16,786 nucleotides of DNA. Origin: Bacteroidota bacterium (GTDB lineage: Bacteria; Bacteroidota; Bacteroidia; Chitinophagales; Saprospiraceae). A program made the translations under genes and the position numbers. Shown piece by piece: positions 6,873-14,902 of this stretch. Every line of letters begins with the position of its first letter. The first letter of the stretch is position 1. Where the stretch lies: positions 1 to 16,786 of the forward strand of contig JAKQGD010000510.1 of NCBI GenBank assembly GCA_029573365.1, given 5' to 3'. Under the pieces are notes generated by a model. It was not told where the DNA came from, did not search any database, and saw only the letters and a list, made by a program, of their open reading frames with translations.

Positions 6873-7865
6873 TCACTTAAAATTCAGACTTTTTGTAAAG
6901 ATTCCGTTGCGGAGTGAGTCCAGGGTGATATTGGCAAAACCGATGTTGTCTCTTCTGAAGACTGACCTTCCGGAAAACAAACCCAGACCGCCATTGGAGA
7001 GATTGGAATATTTGGGTATTTCGCCGCTGGAGGTGATGCCCAGATTGGCCTGACCTATGCTGATGTAGTCTCTGATTTCCTTGCCTCCAGATACGATTTC
7101 CAGCGATGCATTTTGCATGTATCTTTTAACCTGAGGGTCCACGGGTATGGCTCCGCTCATAAACTCATAAAAGGCCTGTCCCTTATAGGTATATTCCGTT
7201 TTTTCGTAATTTCTTAATAAGTGCCAGGTAACGGATTTGTTAGTGATGACGCCGTCTTTTTCTTCTTTATAGTAAATGATATAGTTGACATCATGAATCG
7301 CTGCCAGGGGGTCAGCAATCCATTGTACTTTGTTGATACCTGCATAACCAAAAGACAGCAGTGCTGTACTTCCCGGACTGATGACATCTTCATTTACATA
7401 CTTGCTAAGTGCGGTAGTGGTGGCCTCGGTGAGTGTACTTCCGTCGGCTTTTTTGATGAATAAAGTGTATTTGGAACCCGGAAGTATGGGATTTATGGAA
7501 TTTTTGCTCTTGTATAGATAATTTGGGGCATCGGCAAATACACCCGAGCTACGCTTATATCCTTCGAGGTTGCCGTCTACACGGGTCAGTTTAAAATCGG
7601 TCTTGTTTCCATTTCTGTCTTGTCGTATGATCACTTCTATATCGGGAAAATACAGTTTTTCAGGATCTTTGGCCAGTACATAGGCAGAAGTGGCCTCATC
7701 GACAAATGCCCTCTCTACCCTTACATAAGTGGCTGTGTCAGAAGCGGAAATCAGACCGTATACCACAGGTAGTTCCACAGAGCCTTCTGTGAGGTCAAAT
7801 TCATTGGAACACGAAGCGGTAAACATCGTAGCAAGAAAGAGGATAGTCAGTGGACGCAAATTCAT
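6873..7865 (-). CDS. DUF4249-like outer-envelope lipoprotein
   Basis: A 330-residue protein when started at ATG 7863-7865. The open frame continues 43 codons upstream to 7994, but that extension has no signal-peptide character and would cross the promoter at 7886-7918. From the chosen start there is a lipoprotein signal with Cys19 (FTASC, 15-19), followed by SNEFD; acidic residues just after the lipidated Cys resemble surface-export signals known in some Bacteroidota. ELPVVYGLISASDTATYVRV, then a beta-rich body with PGSKYTLFIKKADG and a late segment IASL/DYISIGQANLG-like, resembles DUF4249 proteins, which are common in this phylum and have no known function. It is monocistronic, with its own promoter and terminator, and divergent from tpiA. 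The family call is by pattern; a different lipoprotein family remains possible. Confidence 0.7.
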   Translation of the reverse strand: MNLRPLTILFLATMFTASCSNEFDLTEGSVELPVVYGLISASDTATYVRVERAFVDEATSAYVLAKDPEKLYFPDIEVIIRQDRNGNKTDFKLTRVDGNLEGYKRSSGVFADAPNYLYKSKNSINPILPGSKYTLFIKKADGSTLTEATTTALSKYVNEDVISPGSTALLSFGYAGINKVQWIADPLAAIHDVNYIIYYKEEKDGVITNKSVTWHLLRNYEKTEYTYKGQAFYEFMSGAIPVDPQVKRYMQNASLEIVSGGKEIRDYISIGQANLGITSSGEIPKYSNLSNGGLGLFSGRSVFRRDNIGFANITLDSLRNGIFTKSLNFK

Positions 7866-7885
7866 GGCAGCGAAGAAATGAGGTG

Positions 7886-7918
7886 CAAATTTAGGGTTTA
7901 ATTTTGGTATATGTCCAA
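7886..7918 (-). promoter_or_regulatory. Bacteroidota-type promoter of the lipoprotein gene
   Basis: On the minus strand TTG (7916-7918), 22 nt, then TAAATTTG (7886-7893), a full match to TTG-N17-23-TAnnTTTG. It lies 20 nt before the chosen start at 7865 and supports that start over the longer open frame. Confidence 0.65.
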
Positions 7919-7993
7919 TATTACTAAAAAATGTATTGTGCCTCAGGGCCAATGGTAGGGGCGAAGGTGTGGATAATTTTATAAAAATTGGCA

Positions 7994-8001
7994 TACATTT
8001 G
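7994..8001 (+). promoter_or_regulatory. Candidate -7 box of the tpiA promoter
   Basis: TACATTTG matches TAnnTTTG exactly and lies 40 nt before the tpiA ATG. No clear TTG is present 17-23 nt upstream, so only the -7 half is supported. It would place the transcript start inside the longer open frame that begins at 7988, ruling that start out. Confidence 0.5.
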
Positions 8002-8041
8002 CCCTCGAAATTTATTCATTCATCAAACAACAAACAACATC

Positions 8042-8812
8042 ATGGCCAGAAAACTGATCGCCGCCGGCAACTGGAAAATGAACACCACCGTGGAGGAAGG
8101 GATATCTTTAGCCCGTAAAGTAGCGGAGGCCTCTAGAAACAATAAAGTGCTTACCATTCTGGCAGTACCGCATACACACCTGTTTCCGGTTTCTAAGAAG
8201 ATAAAGGCTTCGTCAGGGGTCAGACTGGCCGCACAAAACTGCCACCACAAAACTTCCGGTGCCTTTACAGGCGAAATATCTCCGGCCATGATTTCGTCAC
8301 TCAAAATAACATATGTGGTCATCGGCCACTCGGAGCGTAGGGAATACAACCACGAAGACAACGCCCTCCTGGCTCTTAAGACAAGGGCGGCCCTGGACGC
8401 CGGACTCAAGGTCATTTTTTGCTGTGGCGAAGCCCTCGATATACGCAAAAGCGACAGTCATGTGGCCCACGTCAAAAATCAACTGTCAGAGTCTCTGTTT
8501 ATGCTTTCTGCCACGGAGATGAAAAACATCGTTATAGCCTACGAACCCATCTGGGCCATTGGTACAGGTGAAACAGCCACGCCGGAACAGGCACAGGAGA
8601 TGCACTTCGCCATCAGAGAGATGCTACGCAAAAAGTATGGTAAGCGAGTAGCCGAAAACACAAGCATCCTGTATGGAGGCTCAGTAAAGGGCAGCAATGC
8701 CGCAGAACTTTTCAGCCAGCCGGATGTAGACGGAGGTCTTGTAGGGGGAGCTTCCCTCAATGCGGATGAATTTGTCACTATTGTCAATTCCTTTGGCCGA
8801 AAGGCCGGTTAA
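8042..8812 (+). CDS. tpiA: Triosephosphate isomerase
   Basis: It interconverts dihydroxyacetone phosphate and glyceraldehyde 3-phosphate in glycolysis, in the cytoplasm. At 256 residues it has normal length for the TIM-barrel enzyme. The key residues are present: N10 and K12 in GNWKMN, the electrophilic H96 in VIGHSERR, the catalytic base E168 in AYEPIWAIGTG (166-176), mobile loop 6 AIGTGETATP, and the phosphate-binding YGGSVKGSN and GGLVGGASL. The start is ATG 8042, giving MARKLIAAGNWKMN, the family's usual N-terminus. The in-frame ATG at 7988 adds 18 residues with no counterpart and overlaps the -7 box. It is transcribed alone, with a weak hairpin and T-run right after the stop. Nothing unusual was seen in the enzyme. 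Confidence 0.97.
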   Translation: MARKLIAAGNWKMNTTVEEGISLARKVAEASRNNKVLTILAVPHTHLFPVSKKIKASSGVRLAAQNCHHKTSGAFTGEISPAMISSLKITYVVIGHSERREYNHEDNALLALKTRAALDAGLKVIFCCGEALDIRKSDSHVAHVKNQLSESLFMLSATEMKNIVIAYEPIWAIGTGETATPEQAQEMHFAIREMLRKKYGKRVAENTSILYGGSVKGSNAAELFSQPDVDGGLVGGASLNADEFVTIVNSFGRKAG

Positions 8813-8826
8813 GCCGGAAATTTTTT
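8805..8826 (+). terminator. Possible weak tpiA terminator
   Basis: CCGG (8805-8808), a 5-nt loop and CCGG (8814-8817), followed after three A by six T (8821-8826). The stem overlaps the stop codon and is only 4 bp; an alternative GGCC-GAAA-GGCC hairpin lies just upstream. The position and T-run fit, the stability does not impress. The rest of the gap up to 8964 shows no clear signal. Confidence 0.35.
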
Positions 8827-8964
8827 ATAACGCCGCCCCTCTTTTAATAGGGTCTAAGCTGTAGTGCAGGTACCATTTGCCAGGTAAAAATAATTATCCT
8901 CATGTTGTGGTAAAATAAGTATTTTTACTGCCATTTAACCGGGTGTTAAAGCCGATGATACTGT

Positions 8965-11283
8965 ATGCCTGACCAACAGCTTAAAAATGTATGTGGAATA
9001 ATGACCATGCCGGTTACAGGGTTAGTAGCAATGGCCCTTATCATGTTACTTGCTCAGTGCGGTCGTCAGCCAAGAAAGGCAGATGAAGTCACTTACAATA
9101 CCCACATTAGGCCGATACTCTCAGACAAATGTTTTAAATGTCACGGTCCTGACGCCAGTAAAAGAAAGTCAGATTTCAGGCTGGATACAGAGGCCGGGGC
9201 CTATGCTGTCCTGAAAGGTCAGGCGGATAAACACGGCATAGTGCCGGGTCACCCTGATAAATCAGAGGTTTATCTGCGTATCAGCTCAGAAGACCCGGAA
9301 TATATGATGCCTCCTCCGGAGTCCAATCTCTCCCTCGCCCATGAAGAAATCGAACTGATAAGAAAATGGATCAGTGCGGGAGCCAGGTATGAAAAGCACT
9401 GGTCATTTATTCCTCCTGCAATCACGGAAGTGCCCAAAGTAAATAATGATTCCTGGCCAGCCAATGAAATCGACCACTTTATTCTCCGGAAACTCGAAGA
9501 AAAGAATCTCAGACCCAATGATATAAAATACGATGCTTTCCTGCTCAAAAGAATGATGCACGACATCACAGGATTGCCGCCGGATATACAAATGCAGGAT
9601 GAATTTTTATCAGACCCCGGTTCCCAAAAATATGAGGCGATGGTCGACCGTGCCCTAGCCAGTCCTCATTATGGTGAAAAAATGGCCATTTTATGGATGG
9701 ATATTGCCAGATATGCCGACAGTCATGGATACCAGGATGATGGTCTTCGTACGATGTGGCCTTGGAGAGACTGGGTCATACATGCTTTTAACAGCAATTA
9801 TGACTACCGCAAATTTATCACCTGGCAGCTGGCAGGTGACCTCCTTCCGGATGCAGGCATGGAATCGGTCCTGGCCACAGGATTTAACCGCAACCACAAG
9901 ATAACACAGGAGGGTGGTGTAATAGACGAAGAGTACCGGATAGAATATGTCACTGATCGCACCAATACCGTAGGAAAAGGCCTGCTGGCCATGACTTTCG
10001 AATGTGCCAAGTGTCATGACCATAAATACGACCCCATTTCCCAAAAAGATTATTTCAGCACCTTTGCCTTTTTTAACCAGGTAAACGAAAAAGGACTCTA
10101 TGGCGATATAACCGTTGCTTCGCTCGCAGACCCACCATATATGACCATTACAAGCCGTGACAAGGAAGGCCCCTTAAAATTTTTAAGCAAAGCAGACACC
10201 GGAGCTGTGAGAGTGATGATCATGAAAGACAGCCTCCGAAAGACATATATACTTGACAGAGGAGCCTACGACCATCCTGCTGCTGAAATTGGTGTTGGTA
10301 CTCCGGAAGCCATTCTAAAATATGACACCTCCACTTACGGAACCAACAGACTGGGTTTTGCCAAATGGATGTTTGACCCTAAAAATCCGCTTACAGCACG
10401 TGTTTTTGTAAACCTTATGTGGCAGGAGTTTTTTGGCAGAGGGCTGGTGAGGACCTCCGGAGATTTTGGACTTCAGGGAGATCTGCCCTCACATCCGCAA
10501 ATGCTCGACTGGCTGGCATGTGACTTCATGACCCACGGATGGAACATCAAGCGACTGGTCAGACAAATCGTTATGTCATCAGCCTACAAACAAACATCGG
10601 TAGTTACCCAGGCTCACCTCGATAACGATCCCGAAAATGTCTTTCTGGCCAGAGGACCGAGGGTAAGGCTTTCTGCTGAGTTGCTCAAAGACCACATCCT
10701 GTCTGCAAGTGGCCTGTTAAACCCGACCATAGGCGGCCCCAGCATCAAACCTTACCAGCCCAAAGGACTATGGGAAGCAGCGACCTCCGGACGAGGACAA
10801 CTGGCTACCTACGTCGAAGATACTGAGGACAAGAGGTACAGAAGAGGTTTGTATCACTTTATTAAAAGGACAGTACCGCCGCCTGCCATGCTTATTTTTG
10901 ACGCCTCAAACAGAGACCAGTGTCAGGTCAGCAGGGCCACCACCAGTACACCACTGCAGTCACTTGTACTTATGAATGACCGTCAGGTACTCGAAGCCTC
11001 CAGATATATGGCATACACACTTGCCGGACAAATTTCTGATGAAAATAAATTGATTACGGGCTTGTACAGAAAAATCCTTTGCAGATTGCCAAAAAAAGAA
11101 GAAACTAAAGCTGTCAGGCAATATTACAGTGAAGTTTTGAAAAATATGGATGACCAAAAAGCCCGGGCAATTCTTGGTTTTGGTGGTCACAAACTCCATG
11201 ACGGTGCGGATACAAAAACCGTGGCGTCGATTATGCAGGTCGTACAAATGATTTTTAACCTCGAGGAAACTTCCATGAGATAA
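8965..11283 (+). CDS. PSCyt1-DUF1549-DUF1553 (PSD1) c-type cytochrome protein
   Basis: A 772-residue exported protein of the planctomycete-type cytochrome families, whose activity is unknown. In order: a hydrophobic export signal ending LLAQC (28-32), possibly a lipobox although Q at -1 is unusual; PSCyt1 (about 43-140) with heme motif CFKCH (56-60), MMPPPES (114-120) as likely distal Met region and LIRKWISAGA; DUF1549 (about 165-375) with DIARYADSHGYQDDG (246-260), FITWQLAGDLLP and a second CAKCH (347-351); DUF1553 (about 428-760) with NPLTARVFVNLMWQEFFGRG (474-493) and STPLQSLVLMND (661-672). The link between DUF1549 and DUF1553 is short (about 55 residues) compared with many 900-1100-residue relatives. 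The start at 8965 is uncertain; Met13 (9001) gives a better signal peptide. First gene of the five-gene cluster; DUF1501 follows after 17 nt. No promoter recognised upstream. Confidence 0.93.
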   Translation: MPDQQLKNVCGIMTMPVTGLVAMALIMLLAQCGRQPRKADEVTYNTHIRPILSDKCFKCHGPDASKRKSDFRLDTEAGAYAVLKGQADKHGIVPGHPDKSEVYLRISSEDPEYMMPPPESNLSLAHEEIELIRKWISAGARYEKHWSFIPPAITEVPKVNNDSWPANEIDHFILRKLEEKNLRPNDIKYDAFLLKRMMHDITGLPPDIQMQDEFLSDPGSQKYEAMVDRALASPHYGEKMAILWMDIARYADSHGYQDDGLRTMWPWRDWVIHAFNSNYDYRKFITWQLAGDLLPDAGMESVLATGFNRNHKITQEGGVIDEEYRIEYVTDRTNTVGKGLLAMTFECAKCHDHKYDPISQKDYFSTFAFFNQVNEKGLYGDITVASLADPPYMTITSRDKEGPLKFLSKADTGAVRVMIMKDSLRKTYILDRGAYDHPAAEIGVGTPEAILKYDTSTYGTNRLGFAKWMFDPKNPLTARVFVNLMWQEFFGRGLVRTSGDFGLQGDLPSHPQMLDWLACDFMTHGWNIKRLVRQIVMSSAYKQTSVVTQAHLDNDPENVFLARGPRVRLSAELLKDHILSASGLLNPTIGGPSIKPYQPKGLWEAATSGRGQLATYVEDTEDKRYRRGLYHFIKRTVPPPAMLIFDASNRDQCQVSRATTSTPLQSLVLMNDRQVLEASRYMAYTLAGQISDENKLITGLYRKILCRLPKKEETKAVRQYYSEVLKNMDDQKARAILGFGGHKLHDGADTKTVASIMQVVQMIFNLEETSMR

Positions 11284-11300
11284 TTTAAAAGTGAGTACCA

Positions 11301-12755
11301 ATGAACCATCCTTTTTTTGAACACAGGCTTAACATTAACAGGAGGCATTTTTTAGGAAAACTTTCTGTGGGACTGGGCAGCATGGCACTGGGATCATTGC
11401 TCATCAAAGACCTTTTTAACAATCCCGGCCAGGTTTCTGAGCATCTTATGACAGGGCTGCCACATTTTGCACCCAAGGCCAAAAGGGTCATTTATCTTTT
11501 TCAAAATGGTGCTCCTTCGCAGCTCGAATCCTTTGATTACAAGCCGGCTCTCAGCAGGATGTTTGGACAGGATCTGCCCGAATCAATACGCAACGGTCAA
11601 CGACTGACAGGAATGACCGCAAATCAGGATAAATTTCCGATGGTAGGCAGTTATTTTCCATTTAAACAATACGGCCAGTCAGGTACCTGGGTGAGTGACC
11701 TCTTTCCCAATATGGCCAAAATCGTGGATGATCTATGTATCGTCAAGTCTATGCATACCGAGGCTATAAACCATGATCCTGCACTGACATTTATGCAGAC
11801 AGGTGCTCAGCAAGGCAACAGACCCAGTATGGGGGCATGGCTCAGTTACGGCCTTGGTTCCGAAAATCAGAATCTGCCAGCGTTCTGTGTCCTGTTGTCA
11901 AAGGGTAAAGGAAATGGCCAGGGTGTCTACAGTAAGCTTTGGACCAATGGTTTTCTCGACAGTAAGCACCAGGGAGTACAATTTAGCAACAGCGAAGAAA
12001 GGGTACTGTATCTACACGATCAGGATGGACTCACTGCTGATGACAGACGTAAAATGCTGGACAAGCTAAACGAATTAAACAACATAGGTTTTGAGGAGGT
12101 CGGTGATCCCGGCATCAGAGACAAAATAGGACAATTCGAACTGGCCTACCGTATGCAGACAGCCGTACCCGAAATAACCGACATCACCAGGGAGTCTGAC
12201 TCCGTAATCAGGATGTACGGACCTGAGTGTCTTATGCCGGGAACTTATGCCAGCAATTGTCTGTTGGCACGCAAGCTGTCAGAAGCGGGTGTTCGATTTG
12301 TGCAGATATACCATCAGGGGTGGGACCAGCATGCCAACTTGGTCGGCGAAATGCCTATGCAGGCAATGGATGTAGACAGAGCTTCTGCAGCCCTGGTCAC
12401 CGACCTCAAACAGCGGGGCCTACTAGAAGAAACACTAGTCATCTGGGGAGGCGAGTTTGGGAGGACCAACTATTGCCAGGGGCCTCTGTCCGCTGACTCT
12501 TACGGCAGAGACCATCATCCCAGAGCCTACACCATATGGATGGCCGGAGGCGGAATAAAACCGGGCATCGTTTATGGCGAAACCGACGAATTCGGTTACA
12601 ACATCATAGAAAATCCTGTCCATGTCAATGATTTTCATGCTACGGTACTGCATCTTCTGGGTCTGGACCACGAAAAACTTGTGTACCGACATCTGGGCAG
12701 AAGGTACAGACTCACAGATGTGGCCGGCAAGGTGGTAGACGATATCATTGTCTGA
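11301..12755 (+). CDS. DUF1501 protein with Tat signal
   Basis: A 484-residue protein of the DUF1501 family, which I recall as belonging to the alkaline phosphatase/sulfatase fold clan, with no proven reaction. A twin-arginine signal NRRHFLGK (13-20) precedes a hydrophobic stretch to about 36, so it is probably exported folded. Family landmarks: YLFQNGAPSQLESFDYKP (65-82), HTEAINHDPA (152-161), WDQH (341-344), WGGEFGRT (383-390), GRDHHP (402-407), MAGGGIKPG (414-422) and HVNDFHATVLHLLG (441-454). Several His/Asp positions could form a metal site as in phosphatase-fold enzymes, although the usual nucleophile is not evident. It lies 17 nt behind the PSD1-type gene, the standard pairing for these families, and its TGA overlaps the next ATG by 1 nt. 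The genes are presumably co-translated and the products may act in one complex. Confidence 0.95.
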   Translation: MNHPFFEHRLNINRRHFLGKLSVGLGSMALGSLLIKDLFNNPGQVSEHLMTGLPHFAPKAKRVIYLFQNGAPSQLESFDYKPALSRMFGQDLPESIRNGQRLTGMTANQDKFPMVGSYFPFKQYGQSGTWVSDLFPNMAKIVDDLCIVKSMHTEAINHDPALTFMQTGAQQGNRPSMGAWLSYGLGSENQNLPAFCVLLSKGKGNGQGVYSKLWTNGFLDSKHQGVQFSNSEERVLYLHDQDGLTADDRRKMLDKLNELNNIGFEEVGDPGIRDKIGQFELAYRMQTAVPEITDITRESDSVIRMYGPECLMPGTYASNCLLARKLSEAGVRFVQIYHQGWDQHANLVGEMPMQAMDVDRASAALVTDLKQRGLLEETLVIWGGEFGRTNYCQGPLSADSYGRDHHPRAYTIWMAGGGIKPGIVYGETDEFGYNIIENPVHVNDFHATVLHLLGLDHEKLVYRHLGRRYRLTDVAGKVVDDIIV

Positions 12756-14896
12756 TGCAGAGGGTTCAAACATATTTATCCAATCTCATTTTTGGCTTTG
12801 CAGTTCTGGCATTGATCCTGATGCTTTTTGACAAATATATACAGGTTCCGGCATGGCTTATATCGGCCGGGCGTATACATCCACTGGTGCTTCATCTACC
12901 CATAGGCATGTATGTACTATATATGGTCATGCTGCCATTTGTTCGTTCGGCAAAAGACTCAGTTACAGATGGCCTCATGGATCTGATGTTGCGGATTGCC
13001 TGCCTTATGTCTTTTTTATCAGCTGTGACGGGATCGATGCTTTCGCACGAACTTCAGGCTTATAACTCATCACAACTCAGCGTACACAGATATGCCGGTT
13101 TTGCCTTTGCTTTTGGCTTGTATTTGTTGTGTTTTACCGACACAAAAAGGAAACTGCTCCGAGCATTTCTCTTGTGTGCCAATGCAACCCTGCTCATCAT
13201 AACGGGCCATAAAGGAGCCGAAATTACCCACGGTAAAAACTTTTTATTTCCCGACAACAAGGATGCCATTAATACCTCATCTTCGGGCCAAAGTGTATAT
13301 ACCGAATGGATCATACCGGTGTTTAAAAACAAATGTTTTTCCTGCCACAACCCTGAGAAGAAAAAAGGAGGACTCATTATGTCGGACACATTGTCATTGT
13401 CAGCAGGTGGAAAATCAGGTCCTTTATGGATTTCAGGCCACGCTGACAGCAGCCTTATTATTAAAAACATCATGCTTCCTCTCTCTGATGAAGCCCACAT
13501 GCCTCCTGAAGGAAAACCTCAACTGACAGCCCTTGAAATAGACCTTTTAAAAGCCTGGATCAATTCAGGAGTATCGTTCAACCGCTCCGCCGACAGTTAT
13601 CAAAAAAATGACACCCTCAGGATTATTACAGACCAGATGTCAACCCTAAAAAACAGGACCATTAAATCCTATAATTTTGAGGCTGCAGATGCAGAGGAAC
13701 TGGAAAAAATTAATACACACTTTCTGGTGGTAAAACCGGTAAATGTGGGCAGTCCTGCATTGTCAGTATCCATATTTTTAGCGTCAGAGTATAAAACTGA
13801 TCACCTTAAAAAACTTCTGGCTGTAAAAAAACAAATCGTTCAGCTCAACCTCATTGATATACCGGTACGGGATGCAGATATGCAAATAATTTCTGAATTT
13901 TCGGCTTTAGAAAAATTGATTTTAAATGGCACAGAAATTACTGATTCCGGAATAAAAAAACTGGAAGAATTAAAAAATCTGGAACATTTATCACTTTCAA
14001 AAACAAAGGTGACAAATGACTTGGAAAATATAATTAATAAATTGCCTCGTCTGAGAAATGTGTTTGTAAATGAAACCGCAATAAAAAAAGATATCATAGA
14101 CTTGTGGCAAAAAAAATATCCGCAGATATTCTTTTGTTGTGCGTCCGCTGCTGACGAAAAGATAAAACTTTCGCCTCCATTGCTTGCCAACGAAAATACT
14201 ACAATCACATCAGGTGAGGATATTGCCTTAAAACACTACATAAAGGGAGTAAAAATTAAATACACGACCGACGGAAGCATCCCTGATACTGTAAATGGCA
14301 GGGAATACAATGGACCTTTTAAAATCAGCGGCTCGGCAGATGTCAAAGCTGTGGCAGTCAAAGAAGGGTGGTATGCCAGCGAACCCATCACATTTTCGCT
14401 TTTCGAAAGAGGTGTGTTGCCTGATAGTACGCAATTGCTTTCAGCCCCAAATATACAATATCCCGGACGTGGTCATCTTACTTTTACCGATGGCAACCGT
14501 GGACCTATATCCAATTTGAAGGACCCAAATTGGATAGCTTTCCGCGAAGGTCCCTTTGTAGCTGTTTGTAGGTTTGGCGGTCCGGTGTCCATACATAAAA
14601 TTTCGTTTTGTTATGGATTGCAGGTGCAGGCCTATGTTTTTCCGCCTGTGGACATAAAGATATCAGGCAGCAATGATAATAAAAATTTTATGTTGCTGGC
14701 AGCCAATAAAATACCTCCATTTTTAAAGGAAGACAAGGACCAAGTAAAACCCGGTGTTGTACATCTGCAGCTTACAGGCAAACCATTTAAATATTACAAA
14801 GTAGAAGCCCACAATTTACCGGTAATTCCAAAATGGCACCCCGGAAAAGGAGAGGCAGGATGGCTTTTTATTGATGAAATATTTTTTTATAAATAA
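12755..14896 (+). CDS. Membrane cytochrome c fusion: DUF2231-like, PSCyt1, LRR, chitobiase C-term, F5/8C-like
   Basis: A 713-residue multidomain protein. Four or five membrane helices (about 9-25, 43-63, 76-95, 113-128, 135-151) with IHPLVLHLPIG (41-51), HRYAGF (111-116) and ITGHKGAEITHG (149-160) resemble DUF2231-like domains; the helix-edge histidines H42, H47, H111, H152 and H159 could hold heme b. A PSCyt1-like cytochrome follows (about 180-275) with CFSCH (194-198) and HMPPEG (248-253), then a Leu-rich repeat tract (about 360-445, for example LEKLILNGTEITDSGIKKL), a CHB_HEX_C-like domain (about 480-548, YTTDGSIPD) and an F5/8C-like domain (about 560-711) ending WHPGKGEAGWLFIDEI. This suggests inner-membrane anchoring with periplasmic electron transfer and ligand or glycan binding (inference). 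The start overlaps the DUF1501 stop (TGATG). The NHL gene follows after 6 nt. The half from about 13600 on has conspicuously more A-runs than its neighbours. Confidence 0.88.
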   Translation: MQRVQTYLSNLIFGFAVLALILMLFDKYIQVPAWLISAGRIHPLVLHLPIGMYVLYMVMLPFVRSAKDSVTDGLMDLMLRIACLMSFLSAVTGSMLSHELQAYNSSQLSVHRYAGFAFAFGLYLLCFTDTKRKLLRAFLLCANATLLIITGHKGAEITHGKNFLFPDNKDAINTSSSGQSVYTEWIIPVFKNKCFSCHNPEKKKGGLIMSDTLSLSAGGKSGPLWISGHADSSLIIKNIMLPLSDEAHMPPEGKPQLTALEIDLLKAWINSGVSFNRSADSYQKNDTLRIITDQMSTLKNRTIKSYNFEAADAEELEKINTHFLVVKPVNVGSPALSVSIFLASEYKTDHLKKLLAVKKQIVQLNLIDIPVRDADMQIISEFSALEKLILNGTEITDSGIKKLEELKNLEHLSLSKTKVTNDLENIINKLPRLRNVFVNETAIKKDIIDLWQKKYPQIFFCCASAADEKIKLSPPLLANENTTITSGEDIALKHYIKGVKIKYTTDGSIPDTVNGREYNGPFKISGSADVKAVAVKEGWYASEPITFSLFERGVLPDSTQLLSAPNIQYPGRGHLTFTDGNRGPISNLKDPNWIAFREGPFVAVCRFGGPVSIHKISFCYGLQVQAYVFPPVDIKISGSNDNKNFMLLAANKIPPFLKEDKDQVKPGVVHLQLTGKPFKYYKVEAHNLPVIPKWHPGKGEAGWLFIDEIFFYK

Positions 14897-14902
14897 CCAA
14901 AA

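Noticed and set aside
7866..7994. 43-codon N-terminal extension of the lipoprotein
   Set aside because: No signal character, it spans the promoter at 7886-7918, and it buries the lipoprotein signal inside the protein.
7988..8041. 18-codon extension of triosephosphate isomerase
   Set aside because: Overlaps the -7 box at 7994-8001, and the family normally starts at the chosen Met.
8917..8930. AGTA-TTTT-TACT inverted repeat and TATTTTTA box upstream of the PSD1-type gene
   Set aside because: The stem is 4 AT-rich bp, the box has one mismatch, and no TTG lies at the right distance.
9691..10044. 117-residue minus-strand frame
   Set aside because: Antisense to conserved DUF1549 motifs; no independent support.
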